Below, piece by piece: positions 59,026 through 64,000 of a DNA stretch of 64,000 nt. The stretch comes from Enterocloster hominis (ex Liu et al. 2021). Its GTDB lineage: Bacteria; Bacillota; Clostridia; Lachnospirales; Lachnospiraceae. Made by a program: the position numbers and the translations under genes. Positions within the stretch are counted from its first letter, which is position 1, and each line of letters starts with the position of its first letter. The notes below the pieces were generated by a model. The model searched no databases and was not told where the DNA came from. It was given only the letters and a program-made list of their open reading frames with translations. The stretch spans positions 240,060 through 304,059 of the forward strand of contig JACRTJ010000018.1 of assembly GCA_014385265.1 (NCBI GenBank), in the 5' to 3' direction.

Positions 59026-60120
59026 ATGGATTATATCTGTTCTAAATGCGGAAAAAAAGTATCTGTTTCCACCCGCCAGGCCAGATGCAGCTGCGGGGGA
59101 CTCTGGAAGCTGGATTTTACTCCACCTCCCTTTAGGCCGGACGGCATTGACAAAAGCCAGTGGAGCCAGTTCCGCTACCGGAAATACATGGCTCTGGAGG
59201 ACGAAAGCTGGAGGGAGCTGACCCTGGGAGAGGGTATGACTCCGGTGGTCCGCATGGACGGGAACGTTCTTTTAAAAATGGACTACATGATGCCCACCCT
59301 TTCCTATAAGGACCGGGGGGCGGCCGTTCTGATGGCCCATTGTAAGGCGGCGGGAGTGGACTATGTGGTCCAGGACAGCAGCGGCAACGCAGGAAACAGC
59401 ATTGCCGCCTATGCGTCCAGGGCCGGGATCCCCTGTGAGATCTTTGTGCCCCAGGGAACTTCTCCTAAAAAGATCGCCATGATCCGGGCCCACGGAGCCG
59501 TATGTACGGTGGTGCCCGGAAACCGAGACCACTGTGCCGCCGTGTGCAGGGAAAAGGCCGACCGGGAAGGGCTGTACTACGCCAATCATGTATACAATCC
59601 ATTTTTCTATGAGGGGACAAAGACGTATATCTACGAGGTCATGGAGCAGCTGGGGAGGATCCCGGAACATCTGGTGATCCCCGTGGGAAACGGTACGCTT
59701 TTCCTGGGGGCTGTAAAGGCCCTGGAGCATCTGCTGGAAAGTGGAGCCATTGTCTCCATGCCCCGGATCCTGGCGGTCCAGAGCGAAAAATGCGATCCCT
59801 TATTAAAGGCGGCCCAGGAGGGCAGCCGGGAGCCCGCCAGGGTATCTCCGGAGCCCACACTGGCCGAGGGCATTGCCATTGGAGTTCCTATGCGGGGAGA
59901 AGAGATCCTGGAGTACGCTTATAAATATCATGTCCAGTTCATCCATGCTCCGGAGGAGAAGATCCTGGAGGCCAGGGAGATCCTGGCCGGAAAGGGGATC
60001 TATTGTGAACACACCACTGCAGCCAATTACGCGGCCTACCTGGAATTCTGCCGCCAAAACGGAGAGACCAGAGACTGCCTGATCACCATGTGCGGAGCGG
60101 GGCTGAAATCCGATCATTAA
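59026..60120 (+). CDS. Threonine synthase-like PLP enzyme
   Basis: 364 residues. An N-terminal zinc ribbon (CSKCGKKV and CSCGG, residues about 5-26) precedes a fold-type II PLP domain. PLP lysine is in PTLSYKDRGA (about residue 93), the phosphate-substrate loop is DSSGNAGNS (about 120), and the glycine loop is VGNGTLFLG (about 223). True threonine synthases and diaminopropionate-like lyases share these; the reaction here is uncertain. It is separated from the sigma-54 operon by a terminator. Confidence 0.8.
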   Translation: MDYICSKCGKKVSVSTRQARCSCGGLWKLDFTPPPFRPDGIDKSQWSQFRYRKYMALEDESWRELTLGEGMTPVVRMDGNVLLKMDYMMPTLSYKDRGAAVLMAHCKAAGVDYVVQDSSGNAGNSIAAYASRAGIPCEIFVPQGTSPKKIAMIRAHGAVCTVVPGNRDHCAAVCREKADREGLYYANHVYNPFFYEGTKTYIYEVMEQLGRIPEHLVIPVGNGTLFLGAVKALEHLLESGAIVSMPRILAVQSEKCDPLLKAAQEGSREPARVSPEPTLAEGIAIGVPMRGEEILEYAYKYHVQFIHAPEEKILEAREILAGKGIYCEHTTAANYAAYLEFCRQNGETRDCLITMCGAGLKSDH

Positions 60121-60180
60121 GGGAGCTGTCCCAGGGAAAGGACGTGCCCCGGCCGGTTGGAATGCAAAAATAGGAGATAG

Positions 60181-60226
60181 AAAAACAGAGAGCCAGCCAC
60201 TTAAAAATGGCGGACTCTCTGTTTTT
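60181..60226. terminator. Bidirectional terminator
   Basis: AAAAACAGAGAG (60181-60192) and CTCTCTGTTTTT (60215-60226) form a 12-bp stem; T-runs are found on both strands. It serves the PLP gene and the minus-strand mini gene. Confidence 0.8.
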
Positions 60227-60264
60227 GTAACTATTTCAGATACTGCATCAGTTCTGAGAGGGTA

Positions 60265-60414
60265 TCAATCGTCATCGCGGTCGTCATCGTCATCGACCTC
60301 ATACTACCAGCCGCTGGAATCCTGTTTCCATTCATCCGCAGAGGCAGAAAAGGGTAACGCGGCGGCCGCGGTCATGGCAGCCAGTAAAGAGATCAAAAGT
60401 TTTTTTCTCATCAT
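60265..60414 (-). pseudogene. Secreted mini-protein with in-frame amber codon
   Basis: On the minus strand ATG 60414 follows AGGAGGG at good distance. It encodes a signal peptide (MMRKKLLISLLAAMTAAA ... SASA) and then DEWKQDSSGW, after which TAG (60304-60306) interrupts. Past the TAG the frame continues with YEVDDDDDRDDD to TGA. DSSGW-W-YE resembles cell-wall-binding repeats where the next residue is Trp (TGG), so one G-to-A change would explain the stop. It may be a pseudogene or a natural 36-residue peptide. Confidence 0.5.
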
Positions 60415-60583
60415 TTCAGTGCCCTCCTGTCGTTTTTCTGATCGGTGAGTGGAGTATAATGGATGGAGATATGAAATGAATCAAGGATATGTAAAAACAG
60501 AGTAAAATCTGGAGTCCATGACAGCATATCTTCCATCAGCACGATGTTTTAGAAAAATATTTTGTGCACTTTGCATATTTTAC

Positions 60584-60612
60584 TTGTAATATTGCATGAA
60601 TTTTGGTAGAAT
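60584..60612 (+). promoter_or_regulatory. Promoter of the EF-G-like gene
   Basis: TTGTAA (60584-60589) and TAGAAT (60607-60612), spacing 17 bp, about 75 bases before the start. 60415-60583 otherwise holds no feature. Confidence 0.6.
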
Positions 60613-60685
60613 ATCCTCATAGGTTTGGAGATAAAAATGAAATTGTCCGAAAACCAACGACTAAAACAGTACGGGAGGAATGAAT

Positions 60686-62791
60686 ATGGACGTTTATGGA
60701 ACAAAACAGATCCGCAATGTTGTACTTTTAGGCCACGGTGGCGCCGGAAAGTCCACAGTCGCTGAAGCACTGGCTTATCTGACCGGCGTGACCAAGAGAA
60801 TGGGAAAAGTCTCTGACGGAAATACCATCAGTGATTACGATAAAGAAGAAATTAAAAGACAGTTCTCGATCTCTACAACCATGGTCCCCATTGAATACCA
60901 GGGCGCAGAAGGCAAGGTTAAGATCAACCTCCTGGATACTCCCGGATATTTCGACTTTGTGGGTGAAGTGGAAGAGGCTGTCAGCGTTGCAGACGCAGCT
61001 ATTATCGTTGTAAACTGCAAGGCAGGGATTGAAGTAGGTACAGAAAAGGCGTGGGAGTTATGTGAAGAGTACCGCCTCCCCAGGATCATTTTCGTGACCA
61101 ATATGGATGATGATCATGCATCCTTCCGTGAACTGATCTTAAAGCTGGAAAAACAGTTTGGAAGAAAGATCGCCCCGTTCCAGGTGCCGATCCGTGAAAA
61201 TGAAAAATTCGTCGGCTTCGTAAACGCTGTTAAGATGGAAGGCAGACGGTTTACGAACCTGTCCGACTATGAGGAATGTGAGATTCCCGAATATACGAAG
61301 AAAAACTTAGGGATCATCCGCGACGCCCTGATCGAGGCTGTTGCCGAGACCAGCGAGGAATATATGGAGCGCTACTTCTCCGGCGAGGAATTTACCCAGG
61401 ATGAGATCTATACTGCCGTACAGACCAACGTCTGCCAGGGCAATATCGTTCCTGTTATGATGGGCTCCGGTATCAACTGCCAGGGCTTCCACGCTCTGTT
61501 GAATGCCATTGACCGCTACTTCCCGTCTCCGGATGAGGCTGGCGAGTGCATCGGCGTGGACGTTTCCAACGGAGAGCGTTTTACAGCTAAATATAACGAC
61601 GAAGTCTCCCTTTCTGCAAAGGTATTTAAGACCGTGGTGGATCCCTTCATTGGCAAATATTCCCTGATGAAGATCTGTACTGGTGTCTTAAAGCCTGACA
61701 GTACGATCTATAACGTCAATAAGGACGCAGAAGAAAAGATCGCCAAGGTTTATGTTTTAAGGGGCAAGGAAGTGATCGAGGTCCCGGAATTAAAAGCCGG
61801 AGATATCGGAGCGGTTGCCAAGCTGGCCGTTACCCAGACCGGCGACACCATCGCCCTGCGGACGGCCCCCATCGTTTACCATAAGCCGAAGATCTCCACA
61901 CCGTATACGTATATGCGCTATACAGCAAAAACAAAGGGAGACGAGGACAAGATCTCCAGCGCCCTGTCAAAGCTTATGGAAGAGGATCTGACCTTACGGG
62001 CTGTCAACGATGCGGAGAACCGCCAGAGCCTCCTTTACGGCATTGGGGACCAGCAACTGGAGGTAGTTGTAAGCAAGCTTCTGAGCCGTTATAAGGTAGA
62101 AGTGGAGCTTTCCAAACCGAAATTTGCGTTCCGCGAGACCATCCGTAAAAAGGTAGAGGCTCCCGGAAGATATAAAAAGCAGTCCGGCGGTCACGGTCAG
62201 TTTGGCGATGTTAAAATGTCCTTTGAGCCCTCCGGCGATCTGGAGACACCGTATGTATTCGAGGAAAAGGTATTCGGCGGCGCAGTTCCCAAGAACTACT
62301 TCCCGGCAGTGGAAAAAGGCGTTCAGGAATGCTGCGTGAAGGGCCCGCTGGCCGCATATCCGGTGGTCGGCATCAAGGCTACTCTTCTGGACGGCTCCTA
62401 CCATCCGGTGGACTCCTCTGAAATGGCCTTTAAGATGGCTGCGACCCTGGCCTTCAAGAAGGGCTTTATGGAAGCTGGTCCGGTGCTTTTAGAGCCCATC
62501 GCCTCCTTAAAGGTCGTGGTTCCGGATAAGTATACCGGCGACGTTATGGGAGACTTGAACCGCAGAAGAGGCCGTGTTCTGGGAATGAACTCCTTACACG
62601 GAGGAAAGCAGGAGATCGTAGCGGACGTGCCTGTATCGGAGCTTTATGGCTATAATACAGATCTCCGTTCCATGACCGGCGGTATCGGCGTTTATTCTTA
62701 CGAATTCAGCCGTTATGAGCAGGCTCCTGGCGATGTCCAGAAAAAGGAAGTGGAAGCAAGGGCTGCAAGCCTTGATTCTTCCGAATCCTAA
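60686..62791 (+). CDS. Elongation factor G paralogue (EF-G-like protein)
   Basis: 701 residues with the five-domain order of EF-G. The G1 loop reads GHGGAGKST instead of AHIDAGKTT, G3 is DTPGYFDF rather than DTPGHVDF, and G4 is TNMDDD instead of NKMD. Domain IV keeps GGHGQFGDVKM and the C-terminal GDLNRRRGRVLGM. These traits match the EF-G-like second paralogue found in many Clostridia; the main fusA would lie elsewhere. The role in translation is undefined. ATG 60686 is favoured by GGGAGG 8 bases ahead. Confidence 0.88.
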   Translation: MDVYGTKQIRNVVLLGHGGAGKSTVAEALAYLTGVTKRMGKVSDGNTISDYDKEEIKRQFSISTTMVPIEYQGAEGKVKINLLDTPGYFDFVGEVEEAVSVADAAIIVVNCKAGIEVGTEKAWELCEEYRLPRIIFVTNMDDDHASFRELILKLEKQFGRKIAPFQVPIRENEKFVGFVNAVKMEGRRFTNLSDYEECEIPEYTKKNLGIIRDALIEAVAETSEEYMERYFSGEEFTQDEIYTAVQTNVCQGNIVPVMMGSGINCQGFHALLNAIDRYFPSPDEAGECIGVDVSNGERFTAKYNDEVSLSAKVFKTVVDPFIGKYSLMKICTGVLKPDSTIYNVNKDAEEKIAKVYVLRGKEVIEVPELKAGDIGAVAKLAVTQTGDTIALRTAPIVYHKPKISTPYTYMRYTAKTKGDEDKISSALSKLMEEDLTLRAVNDAENRQSLLYGIGDQQLEVVVSKLLSRYKVEVELSKPKFAFRETIRKKVEAPGRYKKQSGGHGQFGDVKMSFEPSGDLETPYVFEEKVFGGAVPKNYFPAVEKGVQECCVKGPLAAYPVVGIKATLLDGSYHPVDSSEMAFKMAATLAFKKGFMEAGPVLLEPIASLKVVVPDKYTGDVMGDLNRRRGRVLGMNSLHGGKQEIVADVPVSELYGYNTDLRSMTGGIGVYSYEFSRYEQAPGDVQKKEVEARAASLDSSES

Positions 62792-62806
62792 GATACGGAA
62801 ATAAGC

Positions 62807-62863
62807 GGTCCCCTTCCCGGGTTTCGGAAAATTTCAGAAATCCTGGGGAGGGGACTTTTGCAG
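62807..62863 (+). terminator. Terminator after EF-G-like gene
   Basis: GTCCCCTTCCC pairs with GGGGAGGGGAC, with T-rich tail TTTTG. Confidence 0.65.
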
Positions 62864-62937
62864 TACGGTCCCGGCAGATGCCCGCCAAGGCTGGGAACGC
62901 ATATACTGGAGCAGACGGACACGAAAAGGAGAAAAAT

Positions 62938-64000
62938 ATGTGGGAAATTTGTAAAGATTTACAGGATGAGATCGTAACCATGCGCAGGGACCTGCACCAG
63001 ATCCCGGAGATCGGGGGAGACCTGCCGGAGACCAAGGCATACGTAATGAAGAAGCTGACAGAAATGGGGATCCCATTTACTGAAAATAAAAGCGACAGCG
63101 GCCTTATGGCTGAGATCCGGGGAGGAAAGCCGGGAAAGACCATTGCCCTCCGGGCCGATATGGACGCCCTGCCCATCCAGGAGGCCAATGAGGTGGAATA
63201 TATCTCCCGGCATGAGGGGATCATGCACGCCTGCGGCCATGATGCCCATACGGCCATGCTCCTGGGGGCAGCCAGGGTATTGAGTGAAAATAAGGAACGG
63301 ATCCCAGGCACAGTCCGCCTTTTATTCCAGACCGATGAGGAGGGCTCCAGAGGAGCGGAGCGCACCATAAAGGAAGGCGGGATCCAGGGGGCGGACGCAG
63401 TGTTCGGCACCCATATCGGGACCATACTTTCTAAAGACATTCCGTCGGGAACCATGGTATGCACGCCGGGCTGCTGTATGGCGTCCTTCGATAAATTCGT
63501 GATCCGGGTAAAGGGAAACGGCTGTCATGGCTCCACACCGGAAAAGGGCGTGGACCCCATCAATATCGCTTCCCATATTGTGATTAATCTCCAGGAGATC
63601 GTTGCCAGGGAGATCGCGGCCACGAAGCCGGCAGTGCTGACCATCGGCCATATGGAGGCCGGGTTCGCATACAATGTGATCCCATCGGAAGCTCTGATCG
63701 AGGGGACCATCCGCGCTCTGGAGGAGGACGTCCGCCAGGAACTGGCCAGACGGATCAAAGAGGTGGCGGAGGCCACGGCCAGGACCTTCCGCGGTGAAGT
63801 GGAGTATGAGATGATCTGGGGAGCTCCGCCGGTGATCAGTGATCCAGAGATGGCGGCTCTGGCAGCAGACTGTGCAAGAGAGGTGGTCGGGGAGAGCCGC
63901 GTCATCGACCGTGTGGACGCGCCCAACATGGGAGGCGAGGACTTTGCCTATTTCCTCAACCAGGTGCCGGGAGCCTTCATGTTCTTAAGCTCCTCCAACC
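62938..64000 (+). CDS. M20-family amidohydrolase (cut by right edge)
   Basis: 354 residues are visible and the frame is open at the border. Metal ligands of the M20 fold are seen in order: HACGHDAHTAM near residue 100, DEEGSRGA near 137, HIGT near 161 and GGEDFAYFL near 338. The dimerisation domain lies between. Members cleave N-acyl amino acids, indole-acetyl conjugates or N-acetyl-diaminopimelate. AAAAGGAG precedes the ATG. The C-terminus, probably 30-50 residues, is outside the window. Confidence 0.88.
   Translation, partial: MWEICKDLQDEIVTMRRDLHQIPEIGGDLPETKAYVMKKLTEMGIPFTENKSDSGLMAEIRGGKPGKTIALRADMDALPIQEANEVEYISRHEGIMHACGHDAHTAMLLGAARVLSENKERIPGTVRLLFQTDEEGSRGAERTIKEGGIQGADAVFGTHIGTILSKDIPSGTMVCTPGCCMASFDKFVIRVKGNGCHGSTPEKGVDPINIASHIVINLQEIVAREIAATKPAVLTIGHMEAGFAYNVIPSEALIEGTIRALEEDVRQELARRIKEVAEATARTFRGEVEYEMIWGAPPVISDPEMAALAADCAREVVGESRVIDRVDAPNMGGEDFAYFLNQVPGAFMFLSSSN

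Overview
The window looks like chromosomal DNA of a gut-type Lachnospiraceae bacterium (class Clostridia). Three things point there: a six-gene Rnf complex in the clostridial order C-D-G-E-A-B, several paralogous MATE and ABC exporters close to those of clostridial relatives, and strong consensus sigma-A promoters and AGGAGG ribosome sites. Base composition is moderately GC-rich by eye. There are AT-richer accessory islands at about 1-0.7 kb, 12.0-13.6 kb and 35.5-36.4 kb. Species cannot be assigned from the sequence alone.

Layout. 0-0.7 kb: cut-off accessory ATPase-like regulator. 0.75-1.4 kb: PAP2 membrane phosphatase. 1.6-4.7 kb: nucleoside catabolic operon udp-cdd-deoC-deoB, then a MATE exporter. 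6.3-6.6 kb: tRNA-Val and tRNA-Met. 7.7-11.9 kb: a SorC-family regulator followed by dhaL, dhaK, an LsrF-like class I aldolase and a small VOC-like protein, apparently a kinase/aldolase route for an unidentified ketose. 12.0-13.4 kb: AbiE-type type IV toxin-antitoxin pair. 13.8-18.1 kb: response regulator, histidine kinase and three-gene ABC transporter resembling antimicrobial-peptide resistance modules, with an 11-bp phased repeat in front of the transporter. 18.2-18.6 kb: a small gene behind two perfect LexA boxes. 18.7-23.1 kb: second tRNA-Met, a DAG-kinase-like protein, ispF, cysS, mrnC, rlmB. 23.1-24.2 kb: repeat-bearing DUF4397 protein. 24.3-30.0 kb: tRNA-Thr, second MATE exporter, and a MarR regulator with a heterodimeric ABC exporter. 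30.2-35.4 kb: rnfCDGEAB. 35.6-36.2 kb: broken AAA/DUF4143 gene. 36.5-50.6 kb: serpin lipoprotein, class A PBP, YigZ, TypA, DUF523, TRIC-like channel, secreted HELGH metallopeptidase, carbamate kinase, glycosyltransferase, aroA and tyrA. 50.7-60.1 kb: sigma-54-controlled acid-sugar cluster (fused OtnK-OtnC protein, PrpR-type activator, GntP permease, zinc dehydrogenase, SAF-domain oxidoreductase), followed by a threonine synthase-like enzyme. 60.3-64 kb: amber-interrupted mini-protein, an EF-G paralogue and an M20 amidohydrolase cut by the right edge.

How parts fit together. The nucleoside operon feeds pentose phosphate into deoxyribose/ribose-phosphate metabolism. The Dha/LsrF operon and the sigma-54 cluster are two separate carbon-scavenging modules that probably converge on triose phosphates. 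Rnf couples reduced ferredoxin to NAD+ and an ion gradient. Several genes concern envelope defence: the Cpr-like two-component/ABC system, the PBP, the exporters, the serpin and the metallopeptidase.

The strongest items for a second look are the LexA-box gene, the Dha/LsrF/VOC operon, the sigma-54 regulon with its two -24/-12 promoters, and the phased TGCAAGG repeat. No CRISPR array, rRNA or intact insertion sequence was seen. All family names come from reading motifs, not from database searches.
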